A stretch of DNA of 19,572 nucleotides from Ceratorhiza oryzae-sativae (GCA_030998015.1 JARWMV010000201.1:1-19572); one strand, 5' to 3'; counted from the stretch's first letter, positions 1 to 10,136 are shown. Numbers and translations are program-made. The notes: generated by a model not told the origin, from the letters alone.

Positions 1-186
1 ATGGTTATCGAGGCCGCGTTCGCGGCGAGGTATTGCGAGGTACCCTGGAACTTTAAGTTCCAGGGTACCTCGGAATCAGACGCCGCGCGCACGCCAGGGC
101 CGCCTTGGCTTGATTATTGACCTTAAGGTCAATATGAGCCAAGCTTGCTTGGCTTAAGCCAAGGCGTTCGCAGGCGTGCACGGGTC
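1..186 (+). repeat. Family B hairpin element (left edge copy)
   Basis: A series of nested hairpins: ggccgcgttcgcggc, a long stem around ggaactttaagttcc (37-76), the cgccttggc/gccaaggcg stem enclosing a palindrome ttgaccttaaggtcaa, and a cacgcc/ggcgtg outer stem. It ends in cacgggtc. Other copies lie at 6977-7160, 7683-7808, 12268-12407, 13027-13129, 14369-14533 and 19458-19572. Elsewhere it is preceded by a family C hairpin, so the element probably starts left of the window. Confidence 0.85.
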
Positions 187-358
187 CCGCCGGCGTTAGA
201 GGGAATCCTAAAGATTCCCTCGTAGAAAATGACGACCGTTCGTCATTTTCAGCCGGCGGCTAAATATCGATATTATGCCGCGCACTAGCAATCGCAAACG
301 GTTGCGATTGCTCACGTTGGTTGGTGGGACAAGTCCCACCAGCAACTAACGCGCGCGG
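187..358 (+). repeat. Family A four-hairpin element, short form, copy 1
   Basis: A 172-bp element made of two multibranched units. Unit 1 is closed by ccgccggc/gccggcgg and holds two hairpins (agggaatc/gattccct and aaaatgacga/tcgtcatttt). A linker containing the palindrome aatatcgatatt follows. Unit 2 is closed by ccgcgc/gcgcgg and holds two more hairpins (aatcgcaa/ttgcgatt and tggtgggac/gtcccacca). Sixteen copies occur in the window; all ten inside the palindrome are this 172-bp form. Confidence 0.95.
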
Positions 359-568
359 AAACATGGAAATGGTCATGTAATTAAAATTTCAGGTAAATCA
401 ACAGCCATGTTACAAGAACTATTAAAATTTCAAATGCCTAGCATGATGCAATATAACCCCAAATTGGGGGTGTAGATTTGCCTGCGCAAATCACCCCCCA
501 ATTTAGGAGTCCTCAGCGCTTAGGCCGCGCCTAAAGGCGCGATCAGAGAGTTGGAAATAGGTTTCTAA
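359..568 (+). pseudogene. LAGLIDADG endonuclease C-terminal relic, split by a family D element
   Basis: Bases 359-456 encode HGNGHVIKISGKS...MPSMMQY, the typical C-terminus of LAGLIDADG type 2 intron endonucleases; compare the ending MPSMMLYKIGL of the relic at 1927. A 99-bp family D element (457-555) cuts the codon after TAT. Joining 456 to 556 restores AAA ATA GGT TTC TAA, giving YKIGF and a stop. The N-terminal part is absent, replaced upstream by a family A element. Non-functional as it stands. Confidence 0.8.
457..555 (+). repeat. Family D double-hairpin element, copy 1
   Basis: 99 bp, from cccc to ttgga. Hairpin 1 pairs ccccaaattggggg with ccccccaattt around an inner stem atttgcctgcgcaaat. 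Hairpin 2 pairs ctcagcgctt with the cagagag side around an inner stem cgcgcctaaaggcgcg. It sits inside an endonuclease relic between tataa and aatagg without a duplicated target. Other copies: 6608-6706, 7526-7625, 15317-15415, 18120-18217, 18548-18646, and half an element at 17111-17162. Confidence 0.92.
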
Positions 569-628
569 AAGTACCTATTTTAAAAACAAAAAAACACAGC
601 CGTTAGTTTCGGATCTCTAATAAATACT

Positions 629-800
629 CCGCCGGCGTTAGAGGGAATCCTAAAGATTCCCTCGTAGAAAATGACGACCGTTCGTCATTTTCAGCCGGCG
701 GCTAAATATCGATATTATGCCGCGCACTAGCAATCGCAAACGGTTGCGATTGCTCACGTTGGTTGGTGGGACAAGTCCCACCAGCAACTAACGCGCGCGG
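629..800 (+). repeat. Family A element, short form, copy 2
   Basis: 172 bp, same sequence as the copy at 187. It abuts the truncated atp9 start (gcagctgctaaatatatcgg) at 801, so the first codons of that atp9 copy were lost at or replaced by this element. Confidence 0.95.
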
Positions 801-1162
801 GCAGCTGCTAAATATATCGGAAAAACATCAGGCATACTAAGATATAGCCTAGAAAATTCTATAGGTTTACCTTATTTAACTAATTTCATAAAAGAGATAG
901 TGACAAGTTTGCCACTTTCATTATCTTTTTGTTTTTGCTACAGCATTTTTTATTTATTTTCTTCTAGTAGTTTAATAGCTCCATCAGATGAAGATAAACC
1001 TAAAGTCAAACGGTTTACTAGAGAGCAGCAAAACCAATTCACAATTCCTGATGAATTGCAGCAAATCTTAGTTGGATTGATTTTAGGAGATTTATGGGCT
1101 AATAAGCGAGGTAACAATACTAGATTCCGGTTTAAACAAGGAATTTGTCATAAAGCCTATCT

Positions 1163-1291
1163 GCCCGTAGGGCCCAAAACCACCTAAAGGTGTTTCCAAA
1201 AACACCTTTACGGTGGTTTTGGGCCTTACAGGCTTGGCCAAAACCACCCCCAAACAATGCAGCGTAGCTGCACATGTTTGGGGGTGTTTTT
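1163..1291 (+). repeat. Compound hairpin insertion in endonuclease relic
   Basis: Two adjacent stem-loops. The first (1171-1225) pairs ggcccaaaaccacc with ggtggttttgggcc around an inner aggtgttt/aaacacct stem. The second is a family H hairpin (cccccaaac..gtttggggg around gcagcgtagctgc). Together they interrupt the endonuclease frame after KAYL; coding resumes at about 1292 with YHLYDF. Confidence 0.85.
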
Positions 1292-1311
1292 GGTTATCAT
1301 TTGTATGACTT

Positions 1312-1483
1312 CCGCCGGCGTTAGAGGGAATCCTAAAGATTCCCTCGTAGAAAATGACGACCGTTCGTCATTTTCAGCCGGCGGCTAAATATCGATATTA
1401 TGCCGCGCACTAGCAATCGCAAACGGTTGCGATTGCTCACGTTGGTTGGTGGGACAAGTCCCACCAGCAACTAACGCGCGCGG
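1312..1483 (+). repeat. Family A element, short form, copy 3
   Basis: 172 bp, identical in layout to copy 1. It is inserted in the endonuclease relic between YDF and AYCPQVP. Confidence 0.95.
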
Positions 1484-1989
1484 GCCTATTGTCCTCAAGT
1501 CCCCAAAAATGAAATTTCCCTACAACACAAAAACACTGGGAATGTGTATGAAACAATAAAATTTACTACATACTCCTTGCCATGCATAAGAGAATTCTGT
1601 GAACCTTTTTACTCTCCAACTGGAATAAAAATTATTCCTAATAACATAGGTGAATTATTGACTCCATTGGGGTTATGTTATCTGATCTGCGATGATGGAA
1701 GTTTTTGCAATAAAAGTAGACGAGTAACATTAGCTACAAATTGCTTTACTTTGAGGGAAGTTCAACTTTTAGTTCGAGCTCTTGAAGATAATTTCAACTT
1801 AGTATGTTCTATCCATAAACATGGAGACGGAAAGGTAGTCAGAATTTTATCTAAATCTTTACCTGTTTTACCAGAGTTATTGAAAGATAGAATGCCAAGC
1901 ATGATGTTGTACAAAATAGGTCTTTAATAGGATCATATTATGTATGAAAAAAAAACAAAATTTAGACGTTAGTTTAAGAACCTTATTGA

Positions 1990-2943
<954 letters not shown>

Positions 2944-2948
2944 CAACC

Positions 2949-3140
2949 ATGAAAAATTATAACCTATTGACTAAACCCCTCCCAAGGGTCAATCTAATAG
3001 ATTTATTGGTTTCAAATAAGAATTATTCAACATCTGTTAACCCAAATGTAGATAATCCCAATTTAAATTTAGCATTGCCGACTTTTATTACTGAGGCCCC
3101 TAAATTGTTTACTGATGTTTTAAGTGCGCGAAGTGTTTAA
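2949..3140 (+). CDS. Unrecognised short ORF downstream of atp9
   Basis: Starts ATG six bases after the atp9 stop and encodes 63 residues beginning MKNYNLLTKPLPRVNL, rich in Asn, Leu and Pro, with no membrane helix or motif I recognise. Codon use is AT-rich like the atp9 exons until the last few codons (SARSV), which look like hairpin sequence. It may be the start of a longer gene cut by the family J element at 3142. It occurs identically in the right arm. Confidence 0.35.
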   Translation: MKNYNLLTKPLPRVNLIDLLVSNKNYSTSVNPNVDNPNLNLALPTFITEAPKLFTDVLSARSV

Positions 3141-3141
3141 C

Positions 3142-3238
3142 TCAAGCTTCGGATCCGTCTGTGTACGGCTTAAGCCGCACACAGACGTCTCCTCTACAAG
3201 CGTGAAGTTGTTGCACGTACGTGCAACAATTTCAGCCA
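3142..3238 (-). repeat. Family J double-hairpin element, copy 1
   Basis: Hairpin 1 pairs ccgtctgtgtacggc with gccgcacacagacg. Hairpin 2 is gttgcacgtacgtgcaac. An outer pairing links ctcaagctt with aagcgtga. Other copies: 3928-4024, 8188-8287, 8566-8668, 14153-14251 and 16966-17070, with a half copy at 16607-16665. Confidence 0.88.
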
Positions 3239-3240
3239 GC

Positions 3241-3412
3241 CCGCGCGCGTTAGTTGCTGGTGGGACTTGTCCCACCAACCAACGTGAGCAATCGCAACCG
3301 TTTGCGATTGCTAGTGCGCGGCATAATATCGATATTTAGCCGCCGGCTGAAAATGACGAACGGTCGTCATTTTCTACGAGGGAATCTTTAGGATTCCCTC
3401 TAACGCCGGCGG
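3241..3412 (-). repeat. Family A element, short form, copy 5
   Basis: 172 bp, directly adjacent to the family J element at 3142-3238. Confidence 0.95.
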
Positions 3413-3427
3413 GCTGCCCTAGAGTAA

Positions 3428-3548
3428 ATGTCTAAACAACTAAGAGGTAAATCTGGAATATATTGTTGGATAAATCTTTTAAATGGTAAATTTTACATAG
3501 GAAGTGCTGTTGATTTGGGAAATCGAGTTAATGATTATTTCCAAGATT
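3428..3548 (+). pseudogene. GIY-YIG endonuclease N-terminal fragment (left arm)
   Basis: Starts MSKQLRGKSGIYCWINLLNG and continues KFYIGSAVDLGNRVNDYF. The SGIYCWIN..GKFYIGSA pattern is the catalytic GIY-YIG domain start of intron-encoded homing endonucleases. It is cut at about codon 40 by the family C hairpin on the palindrome axis; the continuation beyond the axis is only the reverse complement of itself. The conserved Arg/Glu part of the domain is missing, so it should be inactive. Confidence 0.8.
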
Positions 3549-3617
3549 CATACCCCCGCTTAGGGTCAACCAGCATTGTATTTATATATAAATACATGCT
3601 GTTGACCCGGGGGTATG
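3549..3617. repeat. Family C hairpin at the palindrome axis
   Basis: Starts catacccccgcttagggtc and ends gttgacccgggggtatg; the core stem is agcattgtatttatat paired with atataaatacatgct. Its midpoint (3583) is the axis of the whole palindrome. Its two halves are not exact complements (cttagggtcaacc versus the ggttgacccggg side), so this is the only stretch where the axis is asymmetric. Copies at 7160-7228, 9774-9815, 12200-12268 and 14301-14368. Confidence 0.9.
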
Positions 3618-3738
3618 AATCTTGGAAATAATCATTAACTCGATTTCCCAAATCAACAGCACTTCCTATGTAAAATTTACCATTTAAAAGATTTATCCAA
3701 CAATATATTCCAGATTTACCTCTTAGTTGTTTAGACAT
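3618..3738 (-). pseudogene. GIY-YIG endonuclease N-terminal fragment (right arm)
   Basis: Mirror copy of 3428-3548, reading away from 3738 toward the axis. Same start and SGIYCWIN..KFYIGSA motif, cut at the same codon by the axial hairpin. Confidence 0.8.
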
Positions 3739-3753
3739 TTACTCTAGGGCAGC

Positions 3754-3925
3754 CCGCCGGCGTTAGAGGGAATCCTAAAGATTCCCTCGTAGAAAATGAC
3801 GACCGTTCGTCATTTTCAGCCGGCGGCTAAATATCGATATTATGCCGCGCACTAGCAATCGCAAACGGTTGCGATTGCTCACGTTGGTTGGTGGGACAAG
3901 TCCCACCAGCAACTAACGCGCGCGG
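3754..3925 (+). repeat. Family A element, short form, copy 6
   Basis: 172-bp mirror of the copy at 3241-3412. Confidence 0.95.
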
Positions 3926-3927
3926 GC

Positions 3928-4024
3928 TGGCTGAAATTGTTGCACGTACGTGCAACAACTTCACGCTTGTAGAGGAGACGTCTGTGTGCGGCTTAAGCCG
4001 TACACAGACGGATCCGAAGCTTGA
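3928..4024 (+). repeat. Family J element, copy 2
   Basis: Mirror of 3142-3238, same stems. Confidence 0.88.
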
Positions 4025-4025
4025 G

Positions 4026-4217
4026 TTAAACACTTCGCGCACTTAAAACATCAGTAAACAATTTAGGGGCCTCAGTAATAAAAGTCGGCAATGCTAAATT
4101 TAAATTGGGATTATCTACATTTGGGTTAACAGATGTTGAATAATTCTTATTTGAAACCAATAAATCTATTAGATTGACCCTTGGGAGGGGTTTAGTCAAT
4201 AGGTTATAATTTTTCAT
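4026..4217 (-). CDS. Unrecognised short ORF downstream of atp9 (right-arm copy)
   Basis: The same 63 residues as the ORF at 2949-3140. Nothing independent supports it; identity between arms reflects the duplication, not selection. Confidence 0.35.
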   Translation of the reverse strand: MKNYNLLTKPLPRVNLIDLLVSNKNYSTSVNPNVDNPNLNLALPTFITEAPKLFTDVLSARSV

Positions 4218-4222
4218 GGTTG

Positions 4223-5177
<955 letters not shown>

Positions 5178-5239
5178 TCAATAAGGTTCTTAAACTAACG
5201 TCTAAATTTTGTTTTTTTTTCATACATAATATGATCCTA

Positions 5240-6362
5240 TTAAAGACCTATTTTGTACAACATCATGCTTGGCATTCTATCTTTCAATAACTCTGGTAAA
5301 ACAGGTAAAGATTTAGATAAAATTCTGACTACCTTTCCGTCTCCATGTTTATGGATAGAACATACTAAGTTGAAATTATCTTCAAGAGCTCGAACTAAAA
5401 GTTGAACTTCCCTCAAAGTAAAGCAATTTGTAGCTAATGTTACTCGTCTACTTTTATTGCAAAAACTTCCATCATCGCAGATCAGATAACATAACCCCAA
5501 TGGAGTCAATAATTCACCTATGTTATTAGGAATAATTTTTATTCCAGTTGGAGAGTAAAAAGGTTCACAGAATTCTCTTATGCATGGCAAGGAGTATGTA
5601 GTAAATTTTATTGTTTCATACACATTCCCAGTGTTTTTGTGTTGTAGGGAAATTTCATTTTTGGGGACTTGAGGACAATAGGCCCGCGCGCGTTAGTTGC
5701 TGGTGGGACTTGTCCCACCAACCAACGTGAGCAATCGCAACCGTTTGCGATTGCTAGTGCGCGGCATAATATCGATATTTAGCCGCCGGCTGAAAATGAC
5801 GAACGGTCGTCATTTTCTACGAGGGAATCTTTAGGATTCCCTCTAACGCCGGCGGAAGTCATACAAATGATAACCAAAAACACCCCCAAACATGTGCAGC
5901 TACGCTGCATTGTTTGGGGGTGGTTTTGGCCAAGCCTGTAAGGCCCAAAACCACCGTAAAGGTGTTTTTGGAAACACCTTTAGGTGGTTTTGGGCCCTAC
6001 GGGCAGATAGGCTTTATGACAAATTCCTTGTTTAAACCGGAATCTAGTATTGTTACCTCGCTTATTAGCCCATAAATCTCCTAAAATCAATCCAACTAAG
6101 ATTTGCTGCAATTCATCAGGAATTGTGAATTGGTTTTGCTGCTCTCTAGTAAACCGTTTGACTTTAGGTTTATCTTCATCTGATGGAGCTATTAAACTAC
6201 TAGAAGAAAATAAATAAAAAATGCTGTAGCACAAAAAGATAATGAAAGTGGCAAACTTGTCACTATCTCTTTTATGAAATTAGTTAAATAAGGTAAACCT
6301 ATAGAATTTTCTAGGCTATATCTTAGTATGCCTGATGTTTTTCCGATATATTTAGCAGCTGC
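5240..6362 (-). pseudogene. LAGLIDADG endonuclease relic fused to atp9 start (right arm)
   Basis: Mirror of 801-1927 with the same two interruptions. A 4-base difference in the T-rich stretch after SLSF (near 6234) shifts the frame here, so the fusion with the atp9 N-terminal codons is open in the left arm but broken in this arm. LAGLIDADG motif ILVGLILGDLW is present. Confidence 0.83.
5684..5855 (-). repeat. Family A element, short form, copy 8
   Basis: 172 bp, mirror of 1312-1483. Confidence 0.95.
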
Positions 6363-6534
6363 CCGCGCGCGTTAGTTGCTGGTGGGACTTGTCCCACCAA
6401 CCAACGTGAGCAATCGCAACCGTTTGCGATTGCTAGTGCGCGGCATAATATCGATATTTAGCCGCCGGCTGAAAATGACGAACGGTCGTCATTTTCTACG
6501 AGGGAATCTTTAGGATTCCCTCTAACGCCGGCGG
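6363..6534 (-). repeat. Family A element, short form, copy 9
   Basis: 172 bp, mirror of 629-800. Confidence 0.95.
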
Positions 6535-6594
6535 AGTATTTATTAGAGATCCGAAACTAACGGCTGTGTTTTTTTGTTTTTAAAATAGGTACTT

Positions 6595-6804
6595 TTAGAA
6601 ACCTATTTCCAACTCTCTGATCGCGCCTTTAGGCGCGGCCTAAGCGCTGAGGACTCCTAAATTGGGGGGTGATTTGCGCAGGCAAATCTACACCCCCAAT
6701 TTGGGGTTATATTGCATCATGCTAGGCATTTGAAATTTTAATAGTTCTTGTAACATGGCTGTTGATTTACCTGAAATTTTAATTACATGACCATTTCCAT
6801 GTTT
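6595..6804 (-). pseudogene. LAGLIDADG C-terminal relic split by family D (right arm)
   Basis: Mirror of 359-568; ends MPSMMQY, then the family D insertion (6608-6706), then the last residues. Confidence 0.8.
6608..6706 (-). repeat. Family D element, copy 2
   Basis: 99 bp, mirror of 457-555. Confidence 0.92.
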
Positions 6805-6976
6805 CCGCGCGCGTTAGTTGCTGGTGGGACTTGTCCCACCAACCAACGTGAGCAATCGCAACCGTTTGCGATTGCTAGTGCGCGGCATAATATCGATATT
6901 TAGCCGCCGGCTGAAAATGACGAACGGTCGTCATTTTCTACGAGGGAATCTTTAGGATTCCCTCTAACGCCGGCGG
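6805..6976 (-). repeat. Family A element, short form, copy 10
   Basis: 172 bp, mirror of 187-358; followed directly by family B. Confidence 0.95.
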
Positions 6977-7228
6977 GACCCGTGCACGCCTGCGAACGCC
7001 TTGGCTTAAGCCAAGCAAGCTTGGCTCATATTGACCTTAAGGTCAATAATCAAGCCAAGGCGGCCCTGGCGTGCGCGCGGCGTCTGATTCCGAGGTACCC
7101 TGGAACTTAAAGTTCCAGGGTACCTCGCAATACCTCGCCGCGAACGCGGCCTCGATAACCATACCCACGGGTCAACAGCATGTATTTATATATAAATACA
7201 ATGCTGGTTGACCCTAAGCGGGGGTATG
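6977..7228 (-). repeat. Composite family B plus family C element closing the right arm
   Basis: Family B (6977-7160) joined to family C (7160-7228). The palindrome ends at 7162, in the first bases of C. The same C-B order, opposite orientation, occurs at 12200-12407 and 14301-14536. No direct repeat flanks this copy because a family A element abuts its left side. Confidence 0.85.
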
Positions 7229-7279
7229 ATAAGTCCCCTGCCGCCCACGGCCGCTTTACCGATCTACCGGCAAAAAGTC

Positions 7280-7523
7280 CTAGGTATAATTAATTGTACC
7301 TAGGCTTTTTGCAGGGGAGGTATTATCAACACCTAAATTAGCATCTGGAGAGATTTCGATGCTTTGACTCGTTAAAGTCCCATAAAATAGATGACTAAGA
7401 ATAACTATATCACGCTTGAGGCGGAGCTGCGATCGTAGGCGGGCACGGGTCAGATCCTATTGACTGAATATAAACCACACCTGAGAAAAGTGCAGCGATA
7501 TAAAGTAGAACATTAGTTTCCAT
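7280..7523 (-). pseudogene. Unrecognised membrane-type ORF with a hairpin insertion
   Basis: From ATG at 7523 the frame reads METNVLLYIAALFSGVVYIQ, then SIGSD. A 40-base hairpin follows (7413-7452, tgaggcggagctgcgatcg with gcacgggtc end). After it the frame continues IVILSHLFYGTLTSQSIEIS to a TAG at 7280-7282. The start is a good single membrane helix. I do not recognise the protein. A further hydrophobic stretch LIFILAIVLPSLRIFPFF lies upstream on the same strand (7683-7625), across a family D element, and may belong to the same broken gene. What host gene, if any, this was is unknown. Confidence 0.4.
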
Positions 7524-7525
7524 TC

Positions 7526-7625
7526 TCCAACGCTCTCTGATCGCGCCTTTAGGCGCGGCCTAAGCGCTGAAGACTCATAAATTGGGGGTGATTTGCGCAG
7601 GCAAATCTACACCCCCAATTTGGGG
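7526..7625 (-). repeat. Family D element, copy 3
   Basis: About 100 bp, slightly diverged (gaagactcataaattggggg). It separates two hydrophobic ORF pieces on the minus strand. Confidence 0.88.
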
Positions 7626-7682
7626 TAATAAAAAAAGGAAATATTCGAAGAGAAGGTAGCACAATGGCCAAAATAAAAATAA

Positions 7683-7808
7683 GACCCGTTCTCGCCTGGA
7701 TCAGCGCAGGGCGCTGGCCCGGGCGTCTGATTCCGACGGAATCAGACGCCGCGCGCACGCCAGGGCCGCCTTGGCTTAAGCCAGGGCGTTCGCAGGCGTG
7801 CTCGGGTC
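7683..7808 (+). repeat. Family B derivative
   Basis: Bounded by gacccg and cgggtc. Contains gcgtctgattccgacggaat stems and the cgccttggcttaagcc part of B, with a new gcgcagggcgc hairpin at the left. Confidence 0.8.
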
Positions 7809-7861
7809 AAAAAGCATTATAACCTACTAGAGGGTAGCTGTAGCGGCCAACGGAAGAGCTA

Positions 7862-7945
7862 CGGACATGGTGAGATTCGAACTCACGACTCTTTTGGAGT
7901 AATCGTTTTCAAGACGACCGTATTCAACCACTCTACCACATGTCC
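7862..7945 (-). tRNA. trnS(uga): tRNA-Ser(UGA)
   Basis: Reading the minus strand from 7945, the acceptor stem GGACATG pairs with CATGTCC, followed by discriminator G (7862). The D-loop contains GAGTGGTTGAA. The anticodon loop is CTTGAAA with anticodon TGA. The long variable arm (tactccaaaagagt) is typical of serine tRNAs, and the T arm is GTGAGTTCGAATCTCAC. About 84 bases without CCA. It is the only tRNA I find in the window. Confidence 0.95.
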
Positions 7946-8028
7946 TATTTTCTTTTTAACCCCCCTCTGCAGAGCGCAAAGGGGACCATTTGCGCGGTAG
8001 GCTGAATAGCCTTGTTGTTTCTCTTACC

Positions 8029-8130
8029 TTTCAGCATCTACCCCCCAAACAATGCAGCGCAAGCTGCATATGTTTGGGGGTCACCTGCGTCTGTGGTCGT
8101 GTTCCAGGAACACGGCCGCAGACGGGAAGA
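8029..8130 (+). repeat. Family H hairpin and neighbouring stem-loop
   Basis: ccccccaaacaatgcagcgc and its partner form a stem with inner gcagc..gctgc. Then cctgcgtctgtggtcgtgtt pairs with aacacggccgcagacggg. Flanks cagcatcta and tcacctgcg recur around the copy at 13585-13697. Confidence 0.8.
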
Positions 8131-8187
8131 GGTAAAACAAAAACAACCTCTGCCGAGGGCCCTAATCAACGGAAGATGACGTGTCCT

Positions 8188-8287
8188 CTAGCTGAAATTG
8201 TTGCACGTACGTGCAACAACTTCACGCTTGTAGAGGAGACGTCTGTGTGCGGCTTAAGCCGTACACAGACGGATCCGTCGCTTGAGG
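8188..8287 (+). repeat. Family J element, copy 3
   Basis: Same two hairpins as 3142-3238, ending in cgcttgaggcgg. Confidence 0.88.
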
Positions 8288-8399
8288 CGGAACTACCCAC
8301 CATCCGGAAAGTAGGGGAGCCTTTTCCTAGGAAAATCGAACCGTGGGGCTTTTATGAACACAAATATTACACAAATTTATTTGACCCCGCCCCCATATA

Positions 8400-8530
8400 G
8401 TCATCGCTAGCCATGGGCTAAAGCCCATGGCTACGCGCGGTCCCTGCTCGCTCATCGAAGATGTCCGGCAGGGACGCTCTAAAACGATGGCCATATAATT
8501 ATATGGGGGGTAGCTCTTCCCAATACAGGG
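8400..8530. repeat. Cluster of unique hairpins
   Basis: gccatgggctaaagcccatggc (8409-8430), gtccctgc/gcagggac enclosing a cgctcatcgaag loop (8440-8475), and catataattatatg (8491-8504), enclosed by the weaker pair cccccatatag (8390) and atatggggg. No copies elsewhere in the window; could be an RNA-like fold. Confidence 0.6.
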
Positions 8531-8565
8531 AACTTCTTCTCGGAAAGGGTAGAATATTCACCCTC

Positions 8566-8668
8566 ATGCTTCGGAGCCGTCTGTGTACGGCTTAAGCCGC
8601 ACACAGACGTCTCCTCTACAAGCGTGAAATTGTTGCACGTACGTGCAACAACTTCTAGGGGACGGGTC
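8566..8668 (-). repeat. Family J element, copy 4
   Basis: Full element ending ggggacgggtc; its left flank gaatattcaccctcatgctt matches, inverted, the flank of the copy at 16966-17070. Confidence 0.88.
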
Positions 8669-9185
8669 GGGAAGAGCGCGGTAAAGACTTAACAAATTTT
8701 GGGAGCAATAGCCATTCATCATTACATGCCCCGAAGGGCCCGAAAGGGATGATGGCCCCGAAGGGAAATAATCTTCGCTTCCTTTTTAAGTTGAAGTCCA
8801 AGAAGCTAAAAAAATATAGCCCGCGGCAGTAAGGACTTTGATTCCGAGGTAGCCTGGAACCTCGGGGGTCCAGGCTACCTCGCAATACCCCGCCTCCTGG
8901 ATCTCTAGAGATCCAGGGAGCGGAGCTGCCCTAGAGGGACTGGATGTCGCGGATCCGCCGATTACGATCGTGCTAGCACGATCCTCCATCGGAATAATTG
9001 ACGGAAGTTGATCTGGTCAGACCAACTGACTTTTTTGCAGACGTCAATTTTCCATCGGCGGCATCTCTTTTAAAAACTTTTGCTATTTTTATAAACTATA
9101 TTTCTCCTCGTTTTACCGTCTCGTGTCAACATCGTTCCGTGGTTTGCTTCCATGCAAGATTTATAAAATCTTGCTGGACCTGTAT
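8669..9185. other. Stretch without a recognised gene
   Basis: Mixed sequence with several hairpins: gccccgaagggcccgaaagg (8728), a pairing gaggtagcctgg/ccaggctacctc (8847-8881), ctggatctctagagatccag (8896-8915), and cgatcgtgctagcacgatc (8964-8984) within a stem whose inverted copy is at 10137-10190. Bases 9150-9183 match a piece of the endonuclease at 11867-11900. No convincing reading frame on either strand. Confidence 0.55.
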
Positions 9186-9407
9186 CCGCCGGCGTTAGAG
9201 GGAATCCTCAGATGAGGTAGCCTTGACCATGAGTCTCATGGTCCAGGCTACCTCCCATAAAGATTCCCTCGTAGAAAATGACGACCGTTCGTCATTTTCA
9301 GCCGGCGGCTAAATATCGATATTATGCCGCGCACTAGCAATCGCAAACGGTTGCGATTGCTCACGTTGGTTGGTGGGACAAGTCCCACCAGCAACTAACG
9401 CGCGCGG
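9186..9407 (+). repeat. Family A element, long form, copy 11
   Basis: 222 bp: the 172-bp element with 50 extra bases in the loop of its first hairpin. The extra piece is itself a hairpin (gaggtagcc..ggctacctc around gaccatgagtctcatggtc). All six copies outside the palindrome carry this loop insert or a variant of it. Confidence 0.95.
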
Positions 9408-9657
9408 GCCCCCGCTCTATCGTCGGCCCTGGCACCTAGGTTATCCCTAGGATTTACAGAGAGTAGGCTCGTCGCCTGAAGGGCGGCCTCGTGTACTGTA
9501 ACCTCCGTGGAGGAGTATGCCGCGGTAAAGACGGCAAGGCACCGCCCGTGTAGGATCATGGATTTGGAGATCTTCGGGATGTAGATTAATCCCCATCTGA
9601 AAGACGGGAGGCTTTGCACTCCAAAATTTATTCCTCCACCGAAAGGATAACTTGTGA
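9408..9657. other. Unique block without a recognised gene
   Basis: 250 bases of higher-GC sequence not repeated elsewhere apart from cctaggttatccctagg (also near 12103). Contains the words gccgcggtaa and caccgcccgt, which are also found in small-subunit rRNA, but only 13 bases apart and without the surrounding rRNA sequence. Open in two minus-strand frames but with no recognisable protein. Confidence 0.4.
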
Positions 9658-9917
9658 CCCCCAATAAGGCAATGGCCTCCCAATGCGTCACAAACGTATT
9701 GGGGGGGGCCATTACCTACACCAATCCTTGACATTTCCTAAGGAATTGTCAAGGAATGGCAGTTTGGGGTCAACAGCATGTATTTATATATAAATACAAT
9801 GCTGGATGACCCTACACGCATCGGCTGAAATCTTGGTTTACACCTAAGATTTGGCCGATGCGTGGGGGGTCAATGGCGCCACAAGTTTTGTGGCGCGCAT
9901 TGCAATCATTGGGGGTC
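9658..9917. repeat. Composite of family I, G and C hairpins
   Basis: A family I hairpin (9658-9716, gacgcattgggaggccattg type) runs into a family G element. The G element has been entered by a family C hairpin (9774-9815), a hairpin around cgcatcggctgaaatcttgg (9816-9866) and gcgccacaagttttgtggcgc (9876-9897). An example of at least three insertion layers. Confidence 0.75.
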
Positions 9918-10136
9918 TTCTGTCATTTGGTGGTGATTCCACCTCCAAGCGCGGCCTTTACCGGGAGCTAACGAAAAACGCTAAAATTATCAGCGTATTG
10001 ACTGTTCGGTCGTCTGTGATGTCCGACAGCCAACCGCTCTTAGGCCGCCCTGCGGGCGATCAAAGAGCGCGGAGGGAAAAAGTTCACGGTTACCGTCCGG
10101 TCAACAAAGTTAACACGAGACGGTAAACTTAGGTAC

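Larger units (their letters stand above)
801..1927 (+). pseudogene. LAGLIDADG endonuclease relic fused in frame to an atp9 N-terminal fragment
   Basis: The open frame begins at 801 with AAAKYIG, codons 3-9 of atp9 (one silent change, gcA for gcC), and runs straight into endonuclease sequence. It passes DEDKPKVKRFTREQQ, then LAGLIDADG motif 1 ILVGLILGDLWANKR, then FRFKQGICHKAYL. A compound hairpin (about 1163-1291) interrupts it; YHLYDF follows, then a family A element (1312-1483). Coding resumes at about 1484 with AYCPQVPKNEIS and continues through YSLPCIREFCEPFY, LCYLICDDGSF and MPSMMLYKIGL to the stop at 1927. An intact atp9 starts 69 bases downstream. This looks like a homing gene that entered atp9 near codon 9 and left a duplicated atp9 5' end, or a relic of an intron at that site. 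Disrupted twice, so not functional unless the insertions are removed from RNA. Confidence 0.85.

Noticed and set aside
187..1483. CRISPR array, from regularly recurring 172-bp repeats with different spacers
   Set aside because: Repeats are far too long, are internally folded, occur in both orientations and have gene fragments between them.
9519..9550. Small-subunit rRNA, because of gccgcggtaa and caccgcccgt
   Set aside because: The two words are 13 bases apart, whereas in rRNA they are hundreds of bases apart, and surrounding sequence does not match.
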